From NCBI RefSeq assembly GCF_000468095.1, contig NZ_ASZC01000016.1, positions 1 to 64,000 on the forward strand: 64,000 nucleotides of DNA, written 5' to 3'. Shown one piece after another: positions 20,851-30,717 of this stretch; position 1 is the first letter of the stretch; each line of letters starts with the position of its first letter. This DNA is from Pantoea sp. AS-PWVM4. GTDB taxonomy: Bacteria; Pseudomonadota; Gammaproteobacteria; Enterobacterales; Enterobacteriaceae. A program made the position numbers and the translations under genes. A model generated the notes under the pieces. That model saw only the letters and a program-made list of their open reading frames with translations. It was not told the DNA's origin and searched no databases.

Positions 20851-22053
20851 ATGGGTATCACATATTTTTACATGCTGTTTTCAGTATTGCTTGCAGATGG
20901 GTTAATGGTTTTCTTAACTCCAGTTGTTGTCTATCAACTTACGAGCAGTATTGAATATGCTGGCCTGAGCTATGCACTATGGTGGTTACCCCGAATTTTT
21001 TTAGTCCCTTTGATTGGTCGTTATATTGACCGTTTAGGGGTCAGACTCTTGTCTATTCTATCAGACAGTGTAAAAATCGCAGGGTGTTTATTCCTTGCAA
21101 CACACGAATTCTCATCAGACTTACTGATTGCAATATCATTTGGAATCACAGGTAGTTTGATCTCAATCGGTAATTCACAAACATTAATTTCTTATGAGAA
21201 GATAATTTCTCTAATCAGCCAGGATAAAGAGCATCATGCCAACCTTATGTCAAGAATGGATTTCCTGGGCATGGTAATCGGTCCACTTATTGGCATTTCC
21301 CTGATTGACTACGGATACCATTACTTATTATTTTTACCCTGCACTCTTTATTTAGGAAATGCTATTTTCTTCTACAGCCGACATGACTGCAAAGTAAACA
21401 ATTCGTATAATGACCTCAAAAATGAAGATTCACCTACGATGAAGAAAACCTTTTTATTCATATTTTCGGCACCGCTTCTTATCTTTTCAGTATTCATCGC
21501 TATTGGAAACAATATGTTCGACGGCCTGGTTGAATCTGCTGGTTCGGGACTAATAGATCAGGTTATGGGATTGCCTGTGAAATATTTTGGCTTAATCGAT
21601 ATAGTTGCCGGACTATGTGGTGTAGCAGGCACCTTCATCTATGGAATAATAAAGAAACATACTAATCGAAGTACCCTACTATCCTTTTCGGTAGTTTTAA
21701 TTGTTTTTTCTTCTTTTACACTTATTGTTTTCCAGAATTCCCTATGGGTTTTTGTTGGTTGCTATGGCATTTCAATAATAGGAAAAGTCTTCTCAGGTAA
21801 CATTTGTCGGATAATCAGGATTGAGATAATACCTGCTAACATCTTTGCCAGTACATCATCTGTCATCGTCTTGTTAAATCAAATGATTTTGCCCTGTATT
21901 GGATTGCTATTGTTTCTTTCCAATGGCTCAACCATGACCGTCTTTTTGATGATGGCATCAGCCGTAGCAATCACCTTTCTGGCAGGCTGTTTCCTGAGTA
22001 TCTCATTGAGCAAAATCACAAGCCTGAATGAAAAAAATACCAGTCAGGTTTAG
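20851..22053 (+). CDS. MFS transporter of the AT-rich cluster
   Basis: A 400-residue, roughly 12-span major facilitator protein, beginning eight bases after the cupin stop and so in the same operon. The loop between spans 2 and 3 reads GRYIDRLGVRLLSILSD, the usual MFS motif A region. Overall it resembles MFS exporters such as those for siderophores or small peptides, but no substrate can be named. In this setting it may export the cluster product or protect the producer. AT-rich like its partners. The stop codon lies in the loop of the hairpin that serves as lysP terminator on the other strand. Confidence 0.8.
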   Translation: MGITYFYMLFSVLLADGLMVFLTPVVVYQLTSSIEYAGLSYALWWLPRIFLVPLIGRYIDRLGVRLLSILSDSVKIAGCLFLATHEFSSDLLIAISFGITGSLISIGNSQTLISYEKIISLISQDKEHHANLMSRMDFLGMVIGPLIGISLIDYGYHYLLFLPCTLYLGNAIFFYSRHDCKVNNSYNDLKNEDSPTMKKTFLFIFSAPLLIFSVFIAIGNNMFDGLVESAGSGLIDQVMGLPVKYFGLIDIVAGLCGVAGTFIYGIIKKHTNRSTLLSFSVVLIVFSSFTLIVFQNSLWVFVGCYGISIIGKVFSGNICRIIRIEIIPANIFASTSSVIVLLNQMILPCIGLLLFLSNGSTMTVFLMMASAVAITFLAGCFLSISLSKITSLNEKNTSQV

Positions 22054-22061
22054 CTGACTGG
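22031..22061 (-). terminator. lysP terminator, overlapping the MFS gene end
   Basis: Stem CCAGTCAG (22040-22047) / CTGACTGG (22054-22061) with seven A at 22031-22037 on the + strand, so the reverse strand reads hairpin then T-run. It ends lysP transcription; the loop contains the TAG stop of the convergent MFS gene. Confidence 0.8.
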
Positions 22062-22097
22062 CATTCAATAGTTGCGATCTATCTCAGCTTGCGCCGA

Positions 22098-23564
22098 TTA
22101 CTCTTTAAACGTCGGGAAATCCATTTCGCTGTATTTCACAAAACGGGTGCCACGCACCAGCTTGTAACCCAACCAAATCACCAGGAACAGCGGAATACCG
22201 ATATAGGTTGCCGCCACGCCGTACCAGTCAATACGGTCTGCCAGGAACGCCTGATAGTTCTGGCCCAGTGTAATAATCAGACACAGCACAAACGCGAAGA
22301 TCGGTCCAAGCGGGAAGAAACCTGAGCGATAGGGTAAATCCGCCAGATCCCTGCCCTGCGCCACATAGCCGCGACGGAAACGATAGTGGCTGATGGCAAT
22401 GCCCAACCAGGCGATAAAGCCGGTCATACCCGAGGTGTTCAGCAACCACAGATAAACTTCCTGGTTACCAAATTTCGAGGTCAGGAAGCACAGCCCGGCA
22501 ACCACGGTGGTGGCATACAGCGCGTTACGCGGCACACCGCCTTTCGACAGTTTGCCAAAAATACGCGGGGCTTTACCTTCACGCGCCAGATTGAACAGCA
22601 TACGGGTCGAGGCATACATGCCAGAGTTACCCGCTGACAACACCGCCGTCAGGATCACCGCATTCATCACCGCCGCCGCAGACAGCAAACCGGCATTCTG
22701 GAACACCAGGGTGAACGGGCTGATGCTGATATCGGTGATGTCGTTATGCAGCAGCTTAGGATCGGTATACGGCAGAATCAGGCTGATGATCAGAATGGCG
22801 AACACGTAAAACAGCAGGATACGCCAGAACACCTGACGTACCGCACGCGGTATATTCTTCGCCGGATCTTCAGACTCACCCGCAGCGATACCAATCAGTT
22901 CGGTACCCTGGAAGGAGAAACCAACAATCATTGCCACGCCAATCATCGCGGCAAAACCACCAGCAAACGGCGCATCCCCTACCGTCCAGTTATGCCAGCC
23001 CGCATTTTCCGCGCCGCGCATAATGCCGACGATCATCAACACGCCGACCACAATAAAGATAATCACGGTGGCGACTTTAATCAGCGAGAACCAATATTCC
23101 GCTTCACCAAAACCTTTAACCGAGATGTAGTTGAGCAGGAACATCAGGCCGAGGAACAGCGCGCTCCAGATCCAGCCAGGGGTATCCGGGAACCAGTAGT
23201 TCATTACCAGCTGAGAAGCGACGAGATCGACCGCGATGGTCACTGCCCAGTTGTACCAGTAGTTCCAGCCCAGCGCGAAGCCGAAGCCCTCTTCCACGTA
23301 TTTGGCACCGTAGGTGGCAAAGGAACCGGACACTGGCATAAAGGCGGCCAGTTCGCCGAGGCTGGTCATCAGGAAGTAAACCATCAGCCCGATCAGCGCA
23401 TAGGAGAGCAGCGCACCGCCCGGACCAGCCTGAGAAATGGTGGCACCCGAGGCGACAAATAGACCGGTGCCGATCGATCCGCCAATGGCGATCATAGTGA
23501 GATGGCGCGCTTTTAATTCACGGCGCAGCCCAGGTTGTTGTGTTGTTTTTGAGTCATTATGCAT
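22098..23564 (-). CDS. lysP: Lysine-specific permease
   Basis: An APC-family amino-acid permease that imports lysine by proton symport; in E. coli it also inhibits CadC. The product has 488 residues (E. coli 489) with 12 spans. Typical sequence: IAIGGSIGTGLFVASGATIS near the N-terminus, and SFQGTELIGIAAGESEDP. It keeps the E. coli position next to yeiE. ATG start at 23564. Confidence 0.96.
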   Translation of the reverse strand: MHNDSKTTQQPGLRRELKARHLTMIAIGGSIGTGLFVASGATISQAGPGGALLSYALIGLMVYFLMTSLGELAAFMPVSGSFATYGAKYVEEGFGFALGWNYWYNWAVTIAVDLVASQLVMNYWFPDTPGWIWSALFLGLMFLLNYISVKGFGEAEYWFSLIKVATVIIFIVVGVLMIVGIMRGAENAGWHNWTVGDAPFAGGFAAMIGVAMIVGFSFQGTELIGIAAGESEDPAKNIPRAVRQVFWRILLFYVFAILIISLILPYTDPKLLHNDITDISISPFTLVFQNAGLLSAAAVMNAVILTAVLSAGNSGMYASTRMLFNLAREGKAPRIFGKLSKGGVPRNALYATTVVAGLCFLTSKFGNQEVYLWLLNTSGMTGFIAWLGIAISHYRFRRGYVAQGRDLADLPYRSGFFPLGPIFAFVLCLIITLGQNYQAFLADRIDWYGVAATYIGIPLFLVIWLGYKLVRGTRFVKYSEMDFPTFKE

Positions 23565-23687
23565 GTGTAAACGCTATGCTGAATAAAAATAAGGCGCGAT
23601 TGTAGCAGCTAAGCCTGCTCTGTATAGCATTCACGTCGGGTTATTAGTTACGTTCATAATCGTTACAAAATTATTAGCCAGTTGCGT

Positions 23688-24554
23688 TTACTCGCGGCAA
23701 TACGTCAGGAAACGGTTGAGTGCTTTTGACAGATGTTTCTGCCGATGATGGATGCGATACAGGGTGCGTGTCAGACGCGGCAGCGGCACCGCTACCTCAA
23801 CCAACGTGCCGGCTTCCAGCAGATCAGCAATCACCCGCCGTGACAGGCAACTGATGCCCATCCCGTGGCGTACCGCGTGTTTGATCGCCTCGGAATTACC
23901 CAATTCCATACCCAGTTGGAACTGCGGCAAATGCGACAGCAGCAGATAATCGACGATTTCACGCGTACCGGAACCGCGCTCACGCAGGATCCACGGGGCA
24001 GCCGCCAGACTTGCCAGGGTGATCGGTTGTTGCAGGATGGCGGCATCTGGCGCGGCAAACACCACCAACTCATCTTCCAGCCAGGGTTCGCTAATCAATT
24101 CCGGCATATGGCATGGCCCTTCAATCAGACCAATATCCACGCGGAAATCAGCCACCGCATTGATGGCATCCTGGCTGTTACCCACGCTCAGTTCCAGCGG
24201 CAACGTGGGAAAATCGCGCCGATACGCCGCAATCATGCCCGGCAACAGGTAGTTGCCGATGGTGCTGCTGGCGAACAGACGGATCGCCCCGTTGTCCTCT
24301 TTAAACAGCTGCTCGATTTCGCCAGCCTGCTCCAGTAACCCAACGGCGCGCGGATAAAGCAAACGGCCATGCTCGTTTAACACCAGACGTTTGCCGACCC
24401 GGTCAAACAGTTGCACGGCAAGCTGGCTTTCCAAATCCGCCAGCGCGGCGCTTACCGCCGACTGCGACAGCGCCAAAACCTGCGACGCCTGCGTCGTTGA
24501 GCCACTTTTCAGTACTTCAGTAAAAACCTCGATCTGACGCAGCGTAATGTGCAC
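23688..24554 (-). CDS. yeiE: YeiE, LysR-type regulator
   Basis: A 288-residue LysR regulator aligning with E. coli YeiE over its whole length ([20 protein letters not shown] at the helix-turn-helix; [20 protein letters not shown] in the effector domain). It starts with GTG at 24554, preceded by GAGGAGG. It is divergent from yeiH, and a good inverted repeat lies between the two starts. In E. coli and relatives YeiE has been linked to sulfite and iron responses; the target here is inferred to include yeiH. Confidence 0.94.
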   Translation of the reverse strand: MHITLRQIEVFTEVLKSGSTTQASQVLALSQSAVSAALADLESQLAVQLFDRVGKRLVLNEHGRLLYPRAVGLLEQAGEIEQLFKEDNGAIRLFASSTIGNYLLPGMIAAYRRDFPTLPLELSVGNSQDAINAVADFRVDIGLIEGPCHMPELISEPWLEDELVVFAAPDAAILQQPITLASLAAAPWILRERGSGTREIVDYLLLSHLPQFQLGMELGNSEAIKHAVRHGMGISCLSRRVIADLLEAGTLVEVAVPLPRLTRTLYRIHHRQKHLSKALNRFLTYCRE

Positions 24555-24579
24555 GCGTCCTCCTCACATTGCTTACCAC

Positions 24580-24598
24580 TTATAATGGTTAATTATAA
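24580..24598. promoter_or_regulatory. Palindrome between yeiE and yeiH
   Basis: TTATAAT-GGTTA-ATTATAA, seven-base perfect arms, in the 109-base divergent gap. Shape fits a LysR-type operator (T-N11-A class), so YeiE is the likely binder. Confidence 0.55.
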
Positions 24599-24663
24599 AT
24601 ATATTATCAATTTCACTTTTAAGCCAGCCAGGCGCACGCTAAAGACCTACTAAGGAGAAGTGT

Positions 24664-25725
24664 ATGGCTGACATAAGCGTAAGCAAAACCCCGTTTCCCT
24701 TTCATCACTGGCTACCCGGCTTGCTGCTGACTGCCGCCATTGCGGGCTGTGCCGCGTTACTGGCTCAGCAGCCCTGGCTGGCTGGCGCAGGGTTTGGTGC
24801 ATTAACGCTGGCGATTATTTTGGGCATCCTGCTCGGGAACAGCCTCTATCCCCGTCTGGCCACCCAATGTGATAGCGGAGTGCTGCTGGCGAAACAGCGT
24901 CTGTTGCGCCTCGGCATTATTCTGTATGGCTTTCGCATTACCCTACAGCAAATTGGTGATGTTGGCCTGAGTGGCGTGTTGATTGATGTGCTGGTACTCA
25001 GCTCGACTTTTATGTTGACCTGTTTTCTCGGCATTCGCCTGCTGAAAATGGATCGCGAAACCGTGTGGCTGATTGGTGCGGGCAGCAGCATCTGTGGGGC
25101 AGCGGCAGTACTCGCCAGCGAACCGATTATCAAAGCCGAGCCGTCAAAAGTGGCCGTCGCGGTCGCCACCGTGGTGCTGTTTGGCACCCTTGGCATCCTG
25201 TTATATCCGGTGATCTGGACGCTGATACCGCCGGTCAGCGAAGCGCATTTTGGCATCTACACCGGTTCGACGCTGCATGAAGTGGCTCAGGTAGTCGCTG
25301 CCGGTCATGCTATTGGCGCGGATGCGGAAAACAACGCGGTGATCGCCAAGATGCTGCGCGTGATGATGCTGGCCCCTTTTCTGCTGGTGCTGGGCAGTTG
25401 GTTACGCCGTCAGCGCAGCCACAGCAGTGCGCGTTCTCAACCGGTGGCCTTTCCGTGGTTTGCCCTGCTGTTTATTGGCGTGGCGTTGTTTAACTCATTG
25501 CATCTGTTGCCTGCCAGCATTGTGGGTGGCATCAACCAACTGACAAACCTGATGCTGGCGATGGCGATGGCCGCGCTTGGCTTGACCACCCGCTTTAGCG
25601 CGTTGAAGCAGGCTGGCGTTAAACCTCTGCTGCTGGGATCGATGGTGTTTATCTGGCTGATTATCGGTGGCGGCGCACTGAATGTGCTGGTGCAACATTT
25701 CATGGCCCAGGTACATCCGCTATGA
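24664..25725 (+). CDS. yeiH: YeiH, UPF0324 membrane protein
   Basis: A 353-residue inner-membrane protein with about ten spans, matching E. coli YeiH (349). Family marks are LGIILYGFRITLQQIGDVG and VWLIGAGSSICGAAAVLASEP. The family is described as putative sulfate/sulfonate or sulfite-related exporters, without proof for this member. GGAGAAGTGT precedes the ATG. Divergent from yeiE, and upstream of nfo by 39 bases on the same strand. Confidence 0.93.
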   Translation: MADISVSKTPFPFHHWLPGLLLTAAIAGCAALLAQQPWLAGAGFGALTLAIILGILLGNSLYPRLATQCDSGVLLAKQRLLRLGIILYGFRITLQQIGDVGLSGVLIDVLVLSSTFMLTCFLGIRLLKMDRETVWLIGAGSSICGAAAVLASEPIIKAEPSKVAVAVATVVLFGTLGILLYPVIWTLIPPVSEAHFGIYTGSTLHEVAQVVAAGHAIGADAENNAVIAKMLRVMMLAPFLLVLGSWLRRQRSHSSARSQPVAFPWFALLFIGVALFNSLHLLPASIVGGINQLTNLMLAMAMAALGLTTRFSALKQAGVKPLLLGSMVFIWLIIGGGALNVLVQHFMAQVHPL

Positions 25726-25764
25726 TGGGCGTTTTGCAAAACCCAGCCCATTCAGGAGAGCGGC

Positions 25765-26610
25765 ATGAAATATATCGGCGCACATGTCAGTGCATCAGGC
25801 GGCGTAGACCAGGCAGTGATCCGTGCCCACGAACTGGAAGCCACAGCTTTCGCGCTGTTCACCAAAAATCAGCGCCAGTGGCGCGCCGCCCCCCTCTCCG
25901 GCGAGGTGATTGATGCGTTCAAAAGCGCCTGCGAGACGTATAAATTCACGCCAGGCCAGATTTTGCCGCACGACAGCTATCTGATTAACCTTGGCCACCC
26001 GGTGATGGACGCCCTGGAAAAGTCCCGTGATGCCTTTATTGATGAAATGCAACGCGCTGAACAACTTGGCCTGACGTTGTTGAACTTCCATCCGGGTAGC
26101 CATCTGCAACAAATTGAAGAAGAGGCCTGTCTGAAACGTATCGCGGAGTCGATCAATATCGCGCTGGAGCAGACGCACAACGTTACAGCCGTGATTGAAA
26201 ACACCGCCGGTCAGGGCAGCAACCTCGGTTTCCGCTTTGAACATCTCGCGACCATCATTGAACACGTCGAGGATAAATCACGCGTTGGTGTGTGCATTGA
26301 TACCTGCCATGCCTTTGCCGGGGGTTATGACCTGCGTACGGAAGAGGCCTGTGTCGCGACCTTTGCTGAGTTTGAACGCATTGTTGGTTTTCAGTATCTG
26401 CGCGGGATGCATTTGAATGATGCCAAGAGCACCCTCGGCAGCCGTGTTGACCGTCATCACAGCCTTGGCGAAGGCAATATCGGTAAAACCGTGTTTAGCT
26501 GGCTGATGAAAGATGCACGCTTTGATGGTATCCCGATGATTCTGGAGACTATCAACCCGGACATCTGGAAAGACGAAATTGCCTGGCTGAAGTCGGAACA
26601 GCAAGGATAA
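25765..26610 (+). CDS. nfo: Endonuclease IV
   Basis: AP endonuclease of base-excision repair; cuts 5' of abasic sites and removes blocked 3' ends. A TIM-barrel trinuclear-zinc enzyme of 281 residues (E. coli 285). Signatures present: [12 protein letters not shown] at the start, [30 protein letters not shown] and [12 protein letters not shown], which together supply the metal-binding His, Asp and Glu residues. ATG preceded by AGGAGAGCGGC. Terminated by the hairpin at 26613. Confidence 0.97.
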   Translation: MKYIGAHVSASGGVDQAVIRAHELEATAFALFTKNQRQWRAAPLSGEVIDAFKSACETYKFTPGQILPHDSYLINLGHPVMDALEKSRDAFIDEMQRAEQLGLTLLNFHPGSHLQQIEEEACLKRIAESINIALEQTHNVTAVIENTAGQGSNLGFRFEHLATIIEHVEDKSRVGVCIDTCHAFAGGYDLRTEEACVATFAEFERIVGFQYLRGMHLNDAKSTLGSRVDRHHSLGEGNIGKTVFSWLMKDARFDGIPMILETINPDIWKDEIAWLKSEQQG

Positions 26611-26612
26611 AA

Positions 26613-26641
26613 AAAGGGGCGACCTTACGGTTCGCCCCTTT
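26613..26641. terminator. Bidirectional terminator between nfo and fruA
   Basis: Arms AAAGGGGCGA (26613-26622) and TCGCCCCTTT (26632-26641) with A/T runs on both sides, between convergent genes. Confidence 0.85.
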
Positions 26642-26665
26642 GCTTTTCCTGGTGTTGGCATTAAA

Positions 26666-28357
26666 TCAGGCGGCTTTGGTTGCCAGCTCTTCTTCCGGGC
26701 GTTTCAGGATAGCGTAGCCAAGGCCCGCCACCGCTGTACCAATCACGATGGACAGCAGGTAACCCAGTACCGGCGTAATCGCCCCTGGAATCAGCAGCAC
26801 GAACAGACCACCGTGTGGTGCCATCAGCTTCGCGCCAATTGCCATCGAAATCGCACCGGTCACCGCCCCACCAACGATACAGCATGGCAGGACACGCATC
26901 GGATCACGCGCTGCGAACGGAATCGCACCTTCAGAGATGAAGCACAGGCCCAGTACCAGCGCAGCTTTGCCACCTTCCTGCTGACCTTTGTTGAATTTAC
27001 GACGCGCAACGATAGTCGCCAGACCCATCGCCAGCGGCGGCACCATACCGGCAGCCATAATCGCGGCCATCGGTGCGTAAGTCTGCGAGCTCAGCAGTCC
27101 CACACCAAATGCGTAGGCCACTTTGTTCACCGGACCACCCATATCGGTACACATCATGCCACCGAGGATAGCGCCCAGCAGGACAGCGTTCGCCGTACCC
27201 ATGTTCGCCAGCCAGTGAGTCAGGCCGCTCATGATGCCCGCTACCGGTTTGCCTACCACGTAAATCATCAGCAGGCCGGTGATCAGACTGGCAACCAGCG
27301 GAATAATCAGAATCGGTTTTAGCGCTTCCATACTTTGCGGCAATTTCACTTTGCTGCTCAGCATCTTCGCGGCATAACCGGCAATGAAACCGGCGATGAT
27401 ACCCCCGAGGAAACCAGCGTTAATGCTGGTCGCGATCATCCCGCCAATCAAACCTGGCGTCAGACCCGGACGGTCAGCAATGGAGAAGGCGATAAAGCCT
27501 GCCAGCACCGGCACCATCAGGGCAAAGGCGCTGCCACCACCAATCTGCATCAGCGCAGCGGCGAGGGTGCCCGGCTCTTTAAACGCGGTGATACCGAAGG
27601 CGAAGGAGAGCGCAATACTCAGACCACCGGCCACCACCATCGGCAGCATGTACGACACGCCGGTCAACAGGTGACGATAAGCACCGGTTTTTTCCTGCTT
27701 ATCTTCCTGGCCGCCAGACGCACGCGCACCGCTTGGCTGGTAAGTTTTGGCTTCGGTCTGGGCTTTATCCAGTTCCTGCGCGGTTTTCTTCAGCGCAAGG
27801 CTGGTTGAGGTACGGTACATCGGCTTCCCGGCGAATTTCGCCAGATCCACATCGATATCGGCCGCAACCACCACCAGATCGGCAGCTGCCACTTCTTCCG
27901 GGGTGATAGCGTTACCCGCACCCACAGAACCGCGGGTTTCCACTTTCACCCACCAGCCACGTTTTTTAGCTTCAGCTTCAATGGCTTCGGCAGCCATAAA
28001 GGTATGCGCTACGCCAGTCGGGCAGGCGGTGACAGCAACGATGCGTTTCGGCCCGCTGCTCTGTACCGCTGCCGGGGCGGCAACCGCACTTTGCACCGGT
28101 TGGGCGTTAGCTTTCGCCTGGCTGATTGTCGCCAGCGGATCGCGCAGCAGCTGCTGAACATCCACCAGCGCCAGTGATTTGCCTGCCAGCTGTGCATCGC
28201 TCGGGGCGTTATGACCCGCCACCAGCACCAGGTCGGCGTCAGCAGCATTTTCTGTAAGGGTAAGACCAGCCTGCGCCGCAACCGCACGCAAACTTTCCAT
28301 CGCTAAATGACCTGAGGCGAGGCCCAGGGAAGAATCTTTAATCAGCAGCGTTTTCAT
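26666..28357 (-). CDS. fruA: Fructose PTS enzyme IIB'BC
   Basis: Membrane transporter that imports fructose and phosphorylates it to fructose 1-phosphate. The product has 563 residues, the E. coli length. Order: vestigial IIB' (1-about 90), linker, IIB with phospho-Cys112 in VTACPTGVAHTF, then the membrane IIC domain (about 230-560) with GGLSIALSFAFGI and CTDMGGPVNK. I chose the ATG at 28357, preceded by AGGAGAGG. Third gene of fruBKA, 16 bases after fruK. Confidence 0.96.
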   Translation of the reverse strand: MKTLLIKDSSLGLASGHLAMESLRAVAAQAGLTLTENAADADLVLVAGHNAPSDAQLAGKSLALVDVQQLLRDPLATISQAKANAQPVQSAVAAPAAVQSSGPKRIVAVTACPTGVAHTFMAAEAIEAEAKKRGWWVKVETRGSVGAGNAITPEEVAAADLVVVAADIDVDLAKFAGKPMYRTSTSLALKKTAQELDKAQTEAKTYQPSGARASGGQEDKQEKTGAYRHLLTGVSYMLPMVVAGGLSIALSFAFGITAFKEPGTLAAALMQIGGGSAFALMVPVLAGFIAFSIADRPGLTPGLIGGMIATSINAGFLGGIIAGFIAGYAAKMLSSKVKLPQSMEALKPILIIPLVASLITGLLMIYVVGKPVAGIMSGLTHWLANMGTANAVLLGAILGGMMCTDMGGPVNKVAYAFGVGLLSSQTYAPMAAIMAAGMVPPLAMGLATIVARRKFNKGQQEGGKAALVLGLCFISEGAIPFAARDPMRVLPCCIVGGAVTGAISMAIGAKLMAPHGGLFVLLIPGAITPVLGYLLSIVIGTAVAGLGYAILKRPEEELATKAA

Positions 28358-28373
28358 TATACCTCTCCTGCTG

Positions 28374-29312
28374 TTAGTTAACGGGTTGTAAGTCAACACG
28401 CGCCATCATCGCGGCCAACTGGGTACGATCGGTAACCCCAACGTTGCTCTGGCTGACGGCCATAGCCGCCACTGCCGTTGCAAGACGCAGGGTGTGTTCA
28501 CTGGATTCGCGCATCAGCAGGCCATAAATCAGTCCACCAACCATTGAATCCCCGGCACCTACGGTGCTGACCACTTCACACGCAGGCGGTTTGGCAATCC
28601 ATTCGCCTGAAGCATTCACCCACAGCGCCCCTTCTGCTCCGAGTGAAATCACTACATGGGCTATGCCCTGCTCACGCAGCTCATGCGCGGCGTCAATCAC
28701 ATCTTTCAGCGTCGGCAGCTTACGCCCCGCCCAAATCTCCAGTTCGCGGCGATTGGGTTTTACCAACCACGGCGCGGCTTTCAGACCTGCCACCAGCGCT
28801 TCACGGCTGCTGTCGAAAATGATGCACGGACATTGAGTGCGCAGATCGCTCATCCACTGGGTAAAGGCTTCTGGCGCCACACCTGCTGGCAGGCTGCCGC
28901 TGACGCACACCATGTCGAACTGACCAAGCCAGGTCAGAGAGTCGGCGGTGAAGCGCTCCCAATCCTGGGCGGTGACGTCAAAACCGGAAAAGTTCAGGTC
29001 GGTCACTTCACCGTCTTTTTCCGTCAGCTTGACGTTGATACGGGTACGGCCCTGCACCACCTGAAAACGGTTGGCGATACCCAGCTCGCTGAACAGCTGC
29101 TGAAAGCCGTCCTGGTTCTCTTTACCAAGAAAACCACCCACGGTGACATCGATGCCTAAGTCTTTCAGCACTTTCGCGACATTGATGCCTTTACCTGCGG
29201 CATGCAGGCCGGTGGTTTTTACCAGGTTAACTTCCCCGCGCTCGATCTCCGGCGTATAGCCGACCAGATCATAAGCCGGGTTAAGTGTGATGGTGGCTAC
29301 GCGACGACTCAT
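28374..29312 (-). CDS. fruK: 1-phosphofructokinase
   Basis: Phosphorylates fructose 1-phosphate to fructose 1,6-bisphosphate with ATP. A 312-residue PfkB-family kinase (E. coli 312). The N-terminal PfkB signature region reads [19 protein letters not shown], and the C-terminal one has [12 protein letters not shown] with the catalytic Asp. Its ATG overlaps the fruB stop (ATGA), so translation is coupled. Confidence 0.96.
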   Translation of the reverse strand: MSRRVATITLNPAYDLVGYTPEIERGEVNLVKTTGLHAAGKGINVAKVLKDLGIDVTVGGFLGKENQDGFQQLFSELGIANRFQVVQGRTRINVKLTEKDGEVTDLNFSGFDVTAQDWERFTADSLTWLGQFDMVCVSGSLPAGVAPEAFTQWMSDLRTQCPCIIFDSSREALVAGLKAAPWLVKPNRRELEIWAGRKLPTLKDVIDAAHELREQGIAHVVISLGAEGALWVNASGEWIAKPPACEVVSTVGAGDSMVGGLIYGLLMRESSEHTLRLATAVAAMAVSQSNVGVTDRTQLAAMMARVDLQPVN

Positions 29313-30439
29313 GCTACCCCCTCGCCCAGGCCGCTATTAATGGCCTCTTCAATGGCATTCAGTGCCTGCTGTGCATCTTCACCGCTGGCGGTAAAGCGCA
29401 GGCGATGACCTTTCTTCACACCCAACGCAACCACTTTCATCAGGCTGCGACCATTGGCGGGTTTACCGCTGCCGTCAAGGTTGGTGACGGTGATGTCGCT
29501 GTTAAACTGTTTGATCACGCTGACCAACGCGGTACCCGGACGGGCATGCAAACCGTGTTCGTTACGGATGGTGTATTCAGCGGTCAGCATATCGGCTTGT
29601 TCGTCCACTTCGCTGGTCAGCAACGCCAGAATCCCGGCAGCATCGGCTTTCAGCAGACGTTCAGCTTTATTGGCATGCAGTAAGCTGCTGAGGTAGCCCA
29701 GCACTTCCAGCGGACGGTCGTCGCTGGCTGCCACGGTCACCAACAGCGCCACGTTTTCACCGGCGTGGTCAAACGGTGTTGCCGCACGGCTGACGGCCAC
29801 GGCGCTGTTCAGGTTGCCGATGGCGCTATCGCTCAACCAGATGCCCTGGCCGAGACTCAACGGCGCGTTTGATACGACGCTGGCAACGAAACCCGCATCC
29901 ACGGCACCTGCCGCCTGTAAACGACCGGCGTTCAGTGCCTGCAACGTCATCAGGTCACTGGCAGCAACATCGACTGCAATCAAGGAAGTATCGAATTTGA
30001 ATTCCGCCGCCTGCTTTTCACCCATCAGCAGCGCACGCAGATCTTCTGCCGATGCAGTTTTCAGCTGCTCGGCAATGCTGTCATCGCTGAGTACATGAGT
30101 CAGCTGACGCAGCAAGGCGAGATGTTCGTCGGATTTCGCGGCAATACCGATGGCGACATACGCCGTCTGGCCGTCGCCCCACGCCACACCCTGCGGGAAC
30201 TGGAACACCTGCACGCCGGTTTTCAGCACCAAATCGCGGGTGTCGGTCGTACCGTGTGGGATGGCAATGCCGTTGCCGAGAAATGTGGTGGTTTGCTGTT
30301 CGCGCGCCAACATGCCATTAACGTAGCCTTCCGCTACATTGCCCGCAGCGGTTAAGGCTGCCGCGACCTGACGAATGGCTTCTTCTTTGTTCTGTGCGCT
30401 GGCACCGGTATGAATGGCCTGAACTTCGAGCTGGAACAT
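29309..30439 (-). CDS. fruB: Fructose PTS diphosphoryl transfer protein (IIA-HPr)
   Basis: Passes phosphate from enzyme I to FruA. A 376-residue fusion: IIA domain with active His62 in AIPHGTTD, a middle domain, and a C-terminal HPr-like domain with His298 in [10 protein letters not shown]. Length equals E. coli FruB. It is the first gene of fruBKA, with two Cra operators upstream (30461 and 30528). Confidence 0.96.
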   Translation of the reverse strand: MFQLEVQAIHTGASAQNKEEAIRQVAAALTAAGNVAEGYVNGMLAREQQTTTFLGNGIAIPHGTTDTRDLVLKTGVQVFQFPQGVAWGDGQTAYVAIGIAAKSDEHLALLRQLTHVLSDDSIAEQLKTASAEDLRALLMGEKQAAEFKFDTSLIAVDVAASDLMTLQALNAGRLQAAGAVDAGFVASVVSNAPLSLGQGIWLSDSAIGNLNSAVAVSRAATPFDHAGENVALLVTVAASDDRPLEVLGYLSSLLHANKAERLLKADAAGILALLTSEVDEQADMLTAEYTIRNEHGLHARPGTALVSVIKQFNSDITVTNLDGSGKPANGRSLMKVVALGVKKGHRLRFTASGEDAQQALNAIEEAINSGLGEGVA

Positions 30440-30460
30440 ATCTCTCCTCGCTTGCTGAAT

Positions 30461-30472
30461 TGAATCGTTTCA
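30461..30472 (-). promoter_or_regulatory. Cra (FruR) operator proximal to fruB
   Basis: TGAATCGTTTCA, one mismatch to the palindromic Cra consensus TGAAACGTTTCA, 22 bases upstream of the fruB start. Confidence 0.8.
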
Positions 30473-30527
30473 GCTTGATGGCGAAAAAATACGCTGTACG
30501 ACATCGGCTTAGCCGGGACGACAACGC

Positions 30528-30539
30528 TGAAACGTTTCA
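30528..30539 (-). promoter_or_regulatory. Cra (FruR) operator distal to fruB
   Basis: Perfect TGAAACGTTTCA palindrome (extends to CTGAAACGTTTCAG). Two Cra sites before fruB match the arrangement known in E. coli. Confidence 0.9.
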
Positions 30540-30717
30540 GGGAATATGGTACAGCTCTGCCCGACAGGCAAGAAAATGCGTAATCGACGTAGCAGATTTT
30601 TGACGCTACGCACACTTCAGATGTGATTTAGGATTTTCGCCAGATGCAACGCTGACGGTTTTGCTGTAACGCCAGCGGCAGTTAAAGCCACCATTTCAGC
30701 AAAATATCAGCAAATCT

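Noticed and set aside
22746..23462. 238-codon forward open frame opposite lysP
   Set aside because: Fully antisense to lysP, low-complexity and polar translation, no ribosome site; a shadow frame.
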